Below the pieces are notes generated by a model. That model saw nothing but the letters and a program-made list of their open reading frames with translations. It ran no database searches and was not told the DNA's origin. 64,000 nt of DNA from assembly GCA_960531495.1 (NCBI GenBank), contig OY482852.1, forward strand, positions 34,198,117 to 34,262,116, read 5' to 3'. Within the stretch, counting starts at the first letter, position 1; every line of letters begins with the position of its first letter. This DNA comes from Zeus faber (Eukaryota; Chordata; Actinopteri; Zeiformes; Zeidae). This document shows, one piece after another, positions 53,394 to 64,000 of this stretch. The position numbers and the translations under genes are program-made.

Positions 53394-53404
53394 CCCCCCC
53401 CCCC
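53358..53404. repeat. (CA)n followed by C14
   Basis: CA dinucleotides (53358-53390) pass into 14 consecutive C (53391-53404). It lies between the transposase remnant and the right half of the hAT, possibly at the internal deletion point. Confidence 0.95.
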
Positions 53405-53534
53405 TCCACAGTTCTCCATCGGAGACGTCCGATACGCATCGCAATTCACCGGCCGATCCATCTTATATGTTGACTACTAACCATGTCAATAGTGTTGAAA
53501 ATAAACTTCCAAAGCTTTTCGAATCTTATTTGGT

Positions 53535-53625
53535 GTTTTATTAGTCCTAATGTCGCGTTGACTTTGTATGGAGGCGCGCCGCCCCGGCGCTTTTGGTGTA
53601 AACGCGGCATTAGGACTAATAAAAC
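53535..53625. repeat. Long hairpin inside the hAT
   Basis: Arms 53535-53559 and 53601-53625 pair at 24 of 25 positions (GTTTTATTAGTCCTAATG... and its complement), with a 41-base CpG-rich loop containing GGCGCGCCGCC. It could be a short foldback element, or the subterminal hairpin of the transposon. Confidence 0.9.
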
Positions 53626-53843
53626 AGGCGTTAATGGGACATGACTCCTGCTGCTGTCCGCTTTGAGTAAATGAAGTGATCCGCGGTGGAAAACGAGTGA
53701 TACATCATAGCGATTTTATAATCATAATAGGGAATGAATGGCTGCGCTTTTTTCTGAGTTTTTGACGCTGTCATGTGAAAGAGCCGCATGAAACCAGCCA
53801 AAGAGCCGCATGAGGCTCGCGAGCCGCGGGTTGGCCAGGACTG

Positions 53844-53851
53844 TTATATGG
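53844..53851 (+). other. hAT target-site duplication, right
   Basis: TTATATGG, identical to 52240-52247. The satellite continues directly as TGTACTGCAGCATTC. Confidence 0.93.
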
Positions 53852-55593
53852 TGTACTGCAGCATTCAAAATCATGCACCTACAAAGAGACAATTGTTCGG
53901 TGTTTCTCTAATTCAGCTAGACAGCAAATCGTCCAAAGTTCTGAAAATGATCATAACTCGAAAAATACATTTTATATGGACCTAAAACTGTTTGACAAAC
54001 AACACTTTAGCAGCACATACTAGTTTATCATTGTATTTAAACTGTCTGACACTGTCACATAGAGTAATGACTGAAGCGTTTAACCGTTCCGCCAAATCGA
54101 CGTTAAAATCGGCTGAAAATGCGTTTTTTCCCACGTGTAGACTTTGATGAAAATTATCAGAACTCGAAAAATACATTTTATATGGGCCTAAAACTGTTTG
54201 ACAAACAACACTTTAGCAGCACATACTAGTTGATCATTGTATTTAAACTGTCTGACACTGTCACATAGAGTAATGACTGAAGCGTTTAACCGTTCCACCA
54301 AATCGACGTTAAAATCGGCTTAAAATGCATTTTTCCCCACATGTGTAGACTTTGATGAAAATTATCAGAACTCGAAAAATACATTTTATATGGTCCTAAA
54401 ACTGGTTGACAAACAACACTTTAGCAGCACATACTAGTTCATCATTGTATTTAAACTGTCTGACACTGTCACATGGAGTAATGACTGAAGCGTTTAACCG
54501 ATTCGCCTTTTCGACGTTTAAATCGACTGAAAATGCGTTTTTTCCCACATGTGTAGACTTTGATGAAAATGATCAGAACTCGAAAAATACATTTTATATG
54601 GGCCTAAAACTGGTTGACAAACAAGACTTTAGCAGCACATACTAGTTTATCATTGTATTTAAACTGTCTTTGAGAAAGACTTAAGAAGCACATAATAGTT
54701 CCTCATATTCATTAAAGTTATATGGTGTACTGCAGCATTCTAAATCATGCGCCTACAAAGAGACAATGGTTCGGTGTTTCTCTAATTCAGCTAGACAGCA
54801 AACGGTCCAAAGTTCGGAAAATGATCATAACTCGAAAAATACATTTTATATGGGCCTAAAACTGGTTGGCAAACAACACATTAGCAGCACATACTAGTTT
54901 ATCATTGTATTTACACTTTCTGACACTGTCACATAGAGTAATGACTGAAGCGTTCAACCGATTCGCCTTTTCGACGTTTAAATCGGCTGAAAATGCGTTT
55001 TTTCTCACGTGTAGACTTTGATGAAAATTATCAGAACTCGAAAAATACATTTTATTTGGGCCTAAAACTGGTTGACAAACAGGACTTTAGCAGCACATAC
55101 TAGTTTATCATTGTATTTAAACTGTCTGACACTGTCACATAGAGTAATGACTGAAGTGTTTAACCGTTCCGCCAAATCGATGTTTAAATCGACTGAAAAT
55201 GCGTTTTTTCCCACGTGTAGACTTTGATGAAAATTATCTGAACTCGAAAAATACATTTTATATGGGCCTAAAACTGGTTGACAAACAAGACTTTAGCAGC
55301 ACATACTAGTTCATCATTGTATTTAAACTGACTGACACTGTCACATAGAGTAATGACTGAAGCGTTTAACCGTTCCGCCAAATCGACGTTTAAATCGACT
55401 GAAAATGCGTTTTTTCCCACGTGTAGACATTGATGAAAATTATCATAACTCGAAAAATACATTTTATATGGGCCTAAAACAGGTTGACAAACAAGACTTT
55501 AGCTGCACATACTAGTTTATCATTGTATTTAAACTGTCTTTGAGAAAGACTTAAGAAGCACATAATTGTTCCTCATATTAATTAAAGTTATAT
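53852..55593 (+). repeat. 1744 bp higher-order repeat, copy 2
   Basis: Starts at the GGTGTACTGC word (53850) and is followed by a copy from 55594. Unit pairs 53982 and 55726 are 1744 apart; pairs 54856 and 56392, 55062 and 56598, and 55268 and 56804 are 1536 apart. Confidence 0.88.
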
Positions 55594-55725
55594 GGTGTAC
55601 TGCAGCATTCAAAATCATGCACCTACAAAGAGACAATTGTTCGGTGTTTCTCTAATTCAGCTAGACAGCAAATCGTCCAAAGTTCTGAAAATGATCATAA
55701 CTCGAAAAATACATTTTATATGGAC
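55474..55725 (+). repeat. Representative A/B chimeric monomer (252 bp)
   Basis: Begins as A' through TTTAAACTGTC and then jumps to the start of B (TTTGAGAAAGACTTAAG), so the homologous first segment is present twice. This is what an unequal exchange between misaligned A and B monomers would give. The unit occurs many times, so it spread after formation. Confidence 0.85.
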
Positions 55726-57129
55726 CTAAAACTGTTTGACAAACAACACTTTAGCAGCACATACTAGTTTATCATTGTATTTAAACTGTCTGACACTGTC
55801 ACATAGAGTAATGACTGAAGCGTTTAACCGTTCCGCCAAATCGACGTTAATATCGGCTGAAAATGCGTTTTTTCCCACGTGTAGACTTTGATGAAAATTA
55901 TCAGAACTCGAAAAATACATTTTATATGGGCCTAAAACTGTTTGACAAACAACACTTTAGCAGCACATACTAGTTGATCATTGTATTTAAACTGTCTGAC
56001 ACTGTTACATAGAGTAATGACTGAAGCGTTTAACCGTTCCACCAAATCGACGTTAAAATCGGCTTAAAATGCATTTTTTCCCACATGTGTAGACTTTGAT
56101 GAAAATTATCAGAACTCGAAAAATACATTTTATATGGGCCTAAAACTGGTTGACAAACAACACTTTAGCAGCACATACTAGTTCATCATTGTATTTAAAC
56201 TGTCTTTGAGAAAGACTTAAGAAGCACATAATAGTTCCTCATATTCATTAAAGTTATATGGTGTACTGCAGCATTCTAAATCATGCGCCTACAAAGAGAC
56301 AATGGTTCGGTGTTTCTCTAATTCAGCTAGACAGCAAACGGTCCAAAGTTCGGAAAATGATCATAACTCGAAAAATACATTTTATATGGGCCTAAAACTG
56401 GTTGGCAAACAACACATTAGCAGCACATACTAGTTTATCATTGTATTTAAACTTTCTGACACTGTCACATAGAGTAATGACTGAAGCGTTCAACCGATTC
56501 GCCTTTTCGACGTTTAAATCGGCTGAAAATGCGTTTTTTCTCACGTGTAGACTTTGATGAAAATTATCAGAACTCGAAAAATACATTTTATTTGGGCCTA
56601 AAACTGGTTGACAAACAAGACTTTAGCAGCACATACTAGTTTATCATTGTATTTAAACTGTCTGACACTGTCACATAGAGTAATGACTGAAGTGTTTAAC
56701 CGTTCCGCCAAATCGACGTTTAAATCGACTGAAAATGCGTTTTTTCCCACGTGTAGACTTTGATGAAAATTATCTGAACTCGAAAAATACATTTTATATG
56801 GGCCTAAAACTGGTTGACAAACAAGACTTTAGCAGCACATACTAGTTCATCATTGTATTTAAACTGACTGACACTGTCACATAGAGTAATGACTGAAGCG
56901 TTAAACCGTTCCGCCAAATCGACGTTTAAATCGACTGAAAATGCGTTTTTTCCCACGTGTAGACATTGATGAAAATTATCAGAACTCGAAAAATACATTT
57001 TATATGGGCCTAAAACTGGTTGACAAACAAGACTTTAGCTGCACATACTAGTTTATCATTGTATTTAAACTGTCTTTGAGAAAGACTTAAGAAGCAAAAT
57101 AATTGTTCCTCATATTAATTAAAGTTATA
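55594..57129 (+). repeat. 1744 bp higher-order repeat, copy 3 (shortened)
   Basis: Same order as copy 2 but about 208 bases shorter, because the A unit equivalent to 54406 is missing. At its left edge the segment 55560-55620 is the uninterrupted version of the hAT insertion site. Confidence 0.87.
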
Positions 57130-59844
57130 TGGTGTACTGCAGCATTCTGAATCATTCACCTACAAAGAGACAATGGTTCGGTGTTTCTCTAATTCAGCTC
57201 GACAGCAAATCGTCCAAAGTTCTGAATATGATCATAACTCCACAAATACATGTTAGATGGGCCTAGAACTCTGTGAGAAACACTTAAGAAGCACATAATA
57301 GTTCATCATATTAATTAAATTTCTATGCTGTACTGCAGTATACTGAATCATGCACCTACAAAGAAACAATTGTTCGGTGTTTCTCTAATTCAGCTAGACA
57401 GCAAATCGTCCAAAGTTCTGAATATGATCATAACTCCACAAATACATGTTAGATGGGCCTAGAACTCTGTGAGAATAACTTAAGAAGCACATAATAGTTC
57501 ATCACATTAATTAAATTTCTATGCTGTACTGCAGCATTCTGAATCATTCACCTACAAAGAGACAATGGTTCGGTGTTTCTCTAATTCAGCTCGACAGCAA
57601 ATCGTCCAAAGTTCTGAAAATGATCATAACTCGAAAAATACATTTTATAAGGGCCTAAAACTGGCTGACAAACAACACTTTAGCAGCACATACTAGTTTA
57701 TCATTGTATTTAAACTGTCTGACACTGTCACATAGAGTAATGACTGAAGCGTTTAACCGTTCCACCAAATCGACGTTAAAATCAGCTGAAAATGCATTTT
57801 TTCCCACAGGTGTAGACTTTGATGAAAATTATCAGAACTCGAAAAATACATTTTATATGGGCCTAAAACTGGTTGACAAACAAGACATAAGCAGCACATA
57901 CTAGTTCATCATTGTATTTAAACTGTCTTTGAGAAAGACTTAAGAAGCAAAATAATTGTTCCTCATATTAATTAAAGTTATATGGTGTACTGCAGCATTC
58001 TGAATCATTCACCTACAAAGAGACAATGGTTCGGTGTTTCCCTAATTCAGCTCGACAGCAAATCGTCCAAAGTTCTGAAAATGATCATAACTCCACAAAT
58101 ACATGTTAGATGGGCCTAGAACTCTGTGAGAAACACTTAAGAAGCACATAATAGTTCATCATATTAATTAAATTTCTATGCTGTACTGCAGTATTCTGAA
58201 TCATGCGCCTACAAAGAGACAATGGTTCGGTGTTTCTCTAATTCAGCTAGACAGCAAACGGTCCAAAGTTCGGAAAATGATCATAACTCGAAAAATACAT
58301 TTTATATGGGCCTAAAACTGGTTGGCAAACAACACTTTAGCAGCACATACTAGTTTATCATTGTATTTAAACTGTCTGACACTGTCACAGAGTAATGGCT
58401 GAAGCGTTTAACCGATCCGCCTTTTCGACGTTTAAATTGGCTGAAAATGCGTTTTTTCCCACATGTGTAGACTTTGATGAAAATTATCATAACTCGAAAA
58501 ATACATTTTATATGGGCCTAAAACTGGTTGACAAACAAGACTTTAGTAGCACATACTAGTTTATCATTGTATTTAAACTGTCTGACACTGTCACAGAGTA
58601 ATGGCTGAAGCGTTTAACCGATCCGCCTTTTCGACGTTTAAATCGGCTGAAAATGCGTTTTTTCCCACATGTGTAGACTTTGATGAAAATTATCATAACT
58701 CGAAAAATACATTTTATATGGGCCTAAAACTGGTTGACAAACAACACTTTAGCAGCACATACTAGTTTATCATTGTATTTAAACTGTCTTTGCGAAAGAC
58801 TTAAGAAGCACATAATTGTTCCTCATATTAATTAAAGTTATATGGTGTACTGCAGCATTCTAAATCATGCACCTACAAAGAGGCAATGGTTCGGTGTTTC
58901 TCAAATTCAGCTAGACAGCAAATCGTCCAAATTTCTGAAAATGATCATAACTCGAAAAATACATTTTATATGGGCCTAAAACTGGTTGACAAACAACACT
59001 TTAGCAGCACATACTAGTTCATCATTGTATTTAAACTGTCTGACACTGTCACATGGAGTAATGACTTAAGCGTTTAACCGATTCGCCTTTTCGACGTTTA
59101 AATCGACTGAAAATGCGTTTTTTCCCACATGTGTAGACTTTGATGAAAATTATCAGAACTCGAAAAATACATTTTATATGGGCCTAAAACTGGTTGACAA
59201 ACAAGACTTTAGCAGCACATACTAGTTTATCATTGTATTTAAACTGTCTTTGAGAAAGACTTAAGAAGCACATAATAGTTCCTCATATTCATTAAAGTTA
59301 TATGGTGTACTGCAGCATTCTAAATCATGCGCCTACAAAGAGACAATGGTTCGGTGTTTCTCTAATTCAGCTAGACAGCAAACGATCCAAAGTTCTGAAA
59401 ATGATCATAACTCGAAAAATACATTTTATATGGGCCTAAAACTGGTTGACAAACAACACTTTAGCAGCACATACTAGTTCATCATAGTATTTAAATTGTC
59501 TGACACTGTCGCACAGAGTAATGACTGTAGCGTTTAACCGATCCGCCTTTTCGGCGTTTAAATCGGCTGAAAATGCGTTTTTTCCCACATGTGCAGACGT
59601 TGATAAAAATAATCATTACTCGAAAAATAAATGTTAGAAGGACCTACAACTGTTTGACAAACAACACTTTAGCAGCACATACTAGTTCATCATAGTATTT
59701 AAACTGCCTGACACTGTCACACAGAGTAATGACTGTAGCGTTTAACCGATCCGCCTTTTCGACGTTTAAATGGGCTGAAAATGCGTTTTTTAACTCGACA
59801 AATACATGTTTGACCTTTTGTCTGATCCTGCCACACAGAGTAAT

Positions 59845-60893
59845 TCGTGGAGATTTTATTTTTTATTTATTTATTTTCAACCCATCCTGTCAGCATGCTG
59901 GGTATACAACAAAGAGTATTTGCATGCCATTGCATCTAGGACAGAGTTAGTCCGCAAGTGTAGCTCAAGTTCTCCACCTGCAATGCAACACTTTATTAAT
60001 TCTTAAATCATCAAGAACTGCTGCAATAATTCTGTCCAGTGGATGACCTGTAGGATGACAAGAGCACAGTTTTTGGTCAAAGAGAACCACCACCAACCCC
60101 CCTCTTTGGAAAACTATTTATCATGTTTGGGTCTATAAACAACTGATCACTACCCCAAGAGGGAGAGAATCATGGCCGGTGAGACAATTAAACATAGAAC
60201 CTGAAAACATTTACACAAAAAAATTAACATTGGACGACAACATGTAATGAAAAACAGTTGATTAGGTCCAGGAAAACTGGAATGACAAATGGTCACCTGG
60301 CCTCTTCCTGTCATAGTTATGGCAGTAAATGAGGGAGAAAAGGAGAGTAATGCAACCAGAAGGCTGCTGGGGTGCATTCAAAGAAGGTGTGGTGGTGTGT
60401 GCATGTGTGTGTGTGTGTGATAGGACCGCCTGTCTGTCCATCCCGGAAAACCCCAGTGCTAAATGTGTACTGTTGCCTATTGCAGTCAAAATTGCGGGGT
60501 TGGGGATGCAAGTCCTTCAGGCAAGTCGACCCTGAATCACTCACACCCCTCCTGCCCCGCAGACCCTGGTCTGGTGGAGTGTTGCTTGGAGTAGGATTCG
60601 TGTGCGAGTGTATGCATTCTAAGCCAATATGAGTCGGATTAACATTTCGTAACGGACGAGAAGCACGCTGGGGCAGGAGCGTGACAGGCAAGATGGCAGC
60701 TGCCCGCTGCATCCCCACCTATATAGCTTGCACCCCACCCATCCCGCAAGCCCTAGGCCTATTGTGTGGTGTATTTGTGAATATAAGTTTTGGCACTGGG
60801 AGAGATAGGCGAATCGCGACCAGATCGATGCAGGGGCGCGGCGCCCAAACACACAACCACGCCCCACACCAACACAGTGTGGGGCGCACATAC
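59845..60893. other. Unrecognised 1.05 kb insert in a diverged monomer
   Basis: Left of it the satellite ends in CCACACAGAGTAAT, and right of it the same monomer resumes at AAGCTTTTAACC, missing only about five bases. The insert starts with an AT-rich ATTTTATTTTTTATTTATTT stretch and has a GT microsatellite at 60389-60420. I see no terminal inverted repeat, clear target duplication, transposase or RT motif. Small frames on both strands show no family motif. It may be a retroposed or decayed element. Confidence 0.55.
60389..60420. repeat. Short GT microsatellite
   Basis: Imperfect GT run (GTGTGTGCATGTGTGTGTG). Confidence 0.85.
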
Positions 60894-60947
60894 AAGCTTT
60901 TAACCTAACCGCCTTTTCAGCATTTTAAATCGTCTGACAATACGTTA
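60894..60947 (+). repeat. Last, diverged type A satellite fragment
   Basis: AAGCTTTTAACCTAACCGCC followed by TTTTCAGCATTTTAAATCG aligns with the A segment GAAGCGTTTAACCGATCCGC and onward at roughly 80% identity by eye. It marks the true right edge of the array. Confidence 0.8.
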
Positions 60948-62412
60948 TCTTCTATCTTCTCTCTTCTATCCTCCTTTCCCTCATGAAAATGAGGGAGTGG
61001 ATGAAGGTAGAGTGTACAGCTCGATCCGGCGTAGTAAGTTGAGTAAGTAAAGGACGTTTATGAAAATGAAAGATGAAGTTGGTTAAAACCCATCCCCCCA
61101 TCCCCAATTGGTTAAAACCAATTAGGATTTTTATTGGAAGAAAACAAAGAAAATAAAAGGAGTTTATTCCAAAAAATGGGTGGAGCTATGCCCCATAAAT
61201 TCAGATGTGCCGAGGAGCTAACTTCATTCTGAACCTACAGAAGACCCTGACACAAAGTAGGAACACAAGACACCTCTAAATACTTACCTATTAAACGTAA
61301 CCTTTTATTTTTTTTTTATAATTTACCATACCAACCTTGACATGGCATAATTGCATGAAGCATTAGTAAATTGGTCATTCAAAATTAATGTTTAGCAAAA
61401 CTCTTAACATAAATCATTCTAAATTAATGCTTAGCAAAACTCTTTGCCTACCCACAATCGAGCATAACCCAAATTGAACTCCAATTGGCTATGGGACACA
61501 CTCCGAGGCTTGATCAACCACGGGAGGGCCTTCCTCAGGCGAGGGTGTCTAGTGATAATGGTCAAACACCTCATGGTCCTGGGGTCCACTACTGATGATG
61601 TGTCCCAAAAATTCAGACCCAATCCTGATACAGAAATACAGTTTCAAAACTGATTTAAAAGCCAGATTAAAAAAATCAGTTCCAATACAAACACAGAAAT
61701 ACAGTTAAAAACCAACTTAAAAGCCATACTAAAAAATTTAGATGCAACCAAAACACGGTTGTTCTGCCTCCCGGTGCGCCCCCCGCGCAGTCAGTATTGC
61801 AACATCATAGCATTTGGATGATAGTATAATAATATAATAGTAAAATCAGAACAGGCATAAACAGATCAAGGCACACTCAGCCAATCTGATCATGTCCCAG
61901 ACCCGGATTAACATCTCTTCCATCCGCCTCTTCACTGCCCTTGAGAAAGCACAATTTGTGAGATAATTCATGTTATTGTTGTATGTATACAATGTGGGAG
62001 CTATGACAACGTATTAACACGTTATCTACATCTGCATAGAGATTGATCGTTTATCTGCATATTTCTCTACTGTTCCACAGTTTTACACCGCTTTCATTAA
62101 CGATACCAAAAGTGCGCTCCTGTCTCTGGGTACTTATTGCAAGAGTGTTTAGCTCGCTGTATAGCCAAGTACAGCTACATGTGGTGAGGGCTTAAGAGTA
62201 AAAAGATTGGCCTCACCTCAAGGCATTGCTGAGAGCAATGATGTCAGAACACCCAGGGCCCACGGAACCCTCAGACCCCTCGGAAGGCTGAGGCTCCACA
62301 GAACTCGTGGGCCCAAACAGACAGCCAGGCTTGGAGGAACGGGCAAAAGGCCTGGACCGCAGTGGCAGTACAACTTTGAGTGCGCAAAGCGGGCTTGGCA
62401 ACGCATCCAGCA
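60948..62412. other. Unrecognised unique sequence with short duplications
   Basis: No gene or element family recognised. There is a CT-rich stretch at 60948-60975, a palindrome AATTGGTTAAAACCAATT at 61106-61123, a 39-base direct duplication at 61376-61446 (AAATTAATGCTTAGCAAAAC type) and a 63-base direct duplication at 61627-61740 (CAGAAATACAGTT type). The longest frames (63 and 78 codons) show no motif. Confidence 0.6.
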
Positions 62413-62494
62413 GGTCCTTCAAGTCGGCCAACAAGGCCATTAAGTCGGGCCAATAAGACCCTTAAATTAGCCAGCAGGTCTATCAAGTCCAGAA
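62413..62494. repeat. Degenerate 18-22 bp tandem repeat
   Basis: Four imperfect units: GGTCCTTCAAGTCGGCCAAC, GGCCATTAAGTCGGGCCAAT, GACCCTTAAATTAGCCAGCA and GGTCTATCAAGTCCAGAA. On the minus strand one frame reads DLIDLLANLRVLLARLNGLV, a leucine-rich heptad pattern matching the repeat length. The frame has no recognisable domain context. Confidence 0.6.
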
Positions 62495-62555
62495 GGTGAA
62501 ACGTCAGTGCAATCACAGTGGCATGCGCTAGAGCCGCAGTTGCACGTATGTAGGC

Positions 62556-63151
62556 TGTGAGAGAAAAATGCACATGATCAACTATTTGAATGAGGTTTTA
62601 CATGTTTTATACAGGACAATAGCCTTTTGTATGTTACTTAGTTATAAAACTCATTGTCTATGGGTTTTTATGAGTCACTCAGAGTTAATATAAAGAGACA
62701 AAAAAATTGTCTGTGTGTGTCTGTGTGTAAAAACTGTCTAAACCATTTCAGTTGTAGTATTGGAAAAACCAGACCACATTCCATCCTTCACTTAACCTTG
62801 TGTGGAGATAAGGATAAGGACAAGAGGGACTTAAAAGAGCGTTGTGTGTTTGTTTTATGGTACAGTAGGATTGTGTCTGTGACCGAAGTTTGACTGTTAA
62901 ATCACTGTTTGGGGGAACACCCAGGGATATGACTGAGGATCAGAGTTGTAAATGACACCTGACACACAACCTCTCTTTGGTATAAAGCCCTCTTCGTCAG
63001 TAATAGGGGTAGACTGATCAGAACACTGCTTTGAAGCATGACGGTATCTTTCTCTTTATTTTGCAGAATAAATATCTTTAATACTCTCAGTTTTGTTTTC
63101 CTGTAGCGGGCAGATTAACCTCACCGACCACCTAGGATAATTTATCCAACA
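62556..63151 (+). mobile_element. Retroviral-type LTR (fossil)
   Basis: Starts TGTGAGAG and ends CCAACA, about 596 bases, with TATAAA at 62981-62986 and AATAAA at 63067-63072 spaced as in a U3-R-U5 order. A primer-site-like TGGCGACGATGATGAGAC follows three bases after the end. No second LTR or coding region is visible in the window, because another element begins at 63362 and the window ends. Treated as an old virus-like fossil; subfamily not assigned. Confidence 0.6.
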
Positions 63152-63154
63152 ATC

Positions 63155-63172
63155 TGGCGACGATGATGAGAC
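63155..63172 (+). other. Primer-binding-site-like motif after the LTR
   Basis: TGGCGACGATGATGAGAC starts with TGG, as sites complementary to a tRNA CCA end do. The matching tRNA was not determined. Confidence 0.45.
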
Positions 63173-63361
63173 TCTCTTCATGTCCAGGTTGTGTGCCCAG
63201 CGGCAGTCAGAGACCGGCCGTAAGATATCCAACAAGGAGTCGTCTGGACAGGTCCAGCAAAGGCAACACAAGATTCCCGAAAAGTGAAGGTGACGACTCA
63301 CTGAGATATTGCTCCGATCAGGGAAGATCTGAGTAAGCTTAAAGATTGAATCAATCTAGAG

Positions 63362-64000
63362 CAGGGGTCGGGAACCTATGGCTCGCGAGCCAATTACGGC
63401 TCTTTTGATGACGGTATATGGCTCGCATACAATTTTGAGCTAAAATTTTTCATCACAATTAACAAGTAATAAATTATTATTCTGTGTCATTTTAAAGTAA
63501 AACAGGTAAGAGAAATTACAACTTGAAAATAAAATTCAAAATATAAATGTGGCGGACAAAGTAGTCAAGCACCGGCTGCGGACAACATAAAGACTCCGGG
63601 GCGCCATTTACTCGGCGCCCTGCCCCTACCGGGTCTCTGCTCAGGCGCAACTTGTGGAAGTCTCTGCCCACAGGTAAGGGCTTAGGGAAGGAGATGGCTG
63701 TGGTGCGCCGACATGGCGAAAGTTTTACTGTTCATTTCAACTTGCGGCACGCAGGCCACAATTATATGTATCACTGAGGATCATTATAATAATTGTGGAT
63801 AATAATGATCCTCTTGGGAGCAGGAGGAATGGCGTTCCACTGCTGGACTGCTTACGAGCCCATGCGCCGATCCCCTCTGTAAGACAGACAAACATTAAGA
63901 AAACTCCCTGCCTCGAGTCGGACCAATCAGCTGAACAAAAGTGGACAGAAGTCGAAAAAACTTCAATATGTATGTGACAAATAATCTCTTGAACTTGAAC
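63362..64000. mobile_element. Left end of a second hAT transposon, runs off window
   Basis: CAGGGGTCGGGAACC is followed by TATGGCTCGCGAGCC and an ACGGCTCTTTTGATGACGG subterminal segment, close to the right end of the first hAT read inward (GGCTCGCGAGCC, ATGCGGCTCTTT). The candidate 8-base target copy is ATCTAGAG at 63354-63361; the other end is outside the window. A 12-base-arm hairpin (GAGGATCATTAT, 63776-63787, with 63802-63813) lies inside. No transposase motif is seen in this part. Confidence 0.7.

Noticed and set aside
60150-60908. Several overlapping frames of 68-133 codons
   Set aside because: They overlap on both strands, include a GT microsatellite, and show no motif.
61431-61622. 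63-codon minus-strand frame
   Set aside because: No recognised domain and no supporting context; could be decayed element sequence, but I cannot assign it.
62207-62443. 78-codon plus-strand frame
   Set aside because: Basic, Arg/Gln/Gly-rich with no motif, and it competes with frames on the minus strand.
63795-63977. 60-codon plus-strand frame in the second hAT
   Set aside because: No BED finger or hAT catalytic motif; too short to support as transposase.

Overview
This window is repeat-dense animal DNA, most likely from a teleost fish. It holds no bacterial-type operons and no host gene that I can support. Its recognisable coding parts all belong to transposable elements: a Tx1-clade-like (L1 superfamily) LINE, two hAT DNA transposons and one retroviral-type LTR. 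The teleost call rests on the element mix (Tx1-like LINE with CCHC ORF1, Charlie-like hAT ends, a repeat tail ending in GATG units) and is an inference. Layout: (1) 1-11537 is an 11.5 kb compound microsatellite of TTTC, AATC and ATTC words with kilobase-scale internal duplications. (2) 11538-11891 is a near-perfect foldback: one satellite monomer in reverse orientation, then the array in forward orientation. (3) 11684-36822 is satellite array 1, built from two homologous monomer types, A (208 bp) and B (196 bp), with several nested higher-order duplications, the largest about 6.09 kb. (4) 36823-42246 is a nearly full-length LINE on the minus strand, with 5' UTR, ORF1, an ORF2 with three breaks, a short 3' UTR and a poly(A) tail. 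(5) 42247-59844 is satellite array 2, a diverged subfamily (A' 206 bp, A/B chimeras 252 bp) with higher-order repeats of 1197, 872 and 1744 bp. (6) A 1596 bp hAT transposon with an 8 bp target duplication interrupts array 2 at 52248-53843. (7) 59845-64000 is mostly unrecognised sequence with a last diverged satellite fragment (60894-60947), a retroviral-type LTR (62556-63151) with a primer-site-like motif, and the left end of a second hAT (from 63362) that runs off the window. How the parts fit: the two arrays were one continuous array before the LINE entered, because removing the LINE and one copy of its probable target duplication restores the monomer sequence. The hAT arrived after the 1744 bp higher-order repeat had formed, because a later copy of that repeat is the uninterrupted site. 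The satellite looks like a heterochromatic locus (pericentromeric, subtelomeric or other), but nothing in the sequence fixes its chromosomal position. Many open frames cross the microsatellite and satellite, and all are explained by word composition and repeat periodicity rather than by coding.
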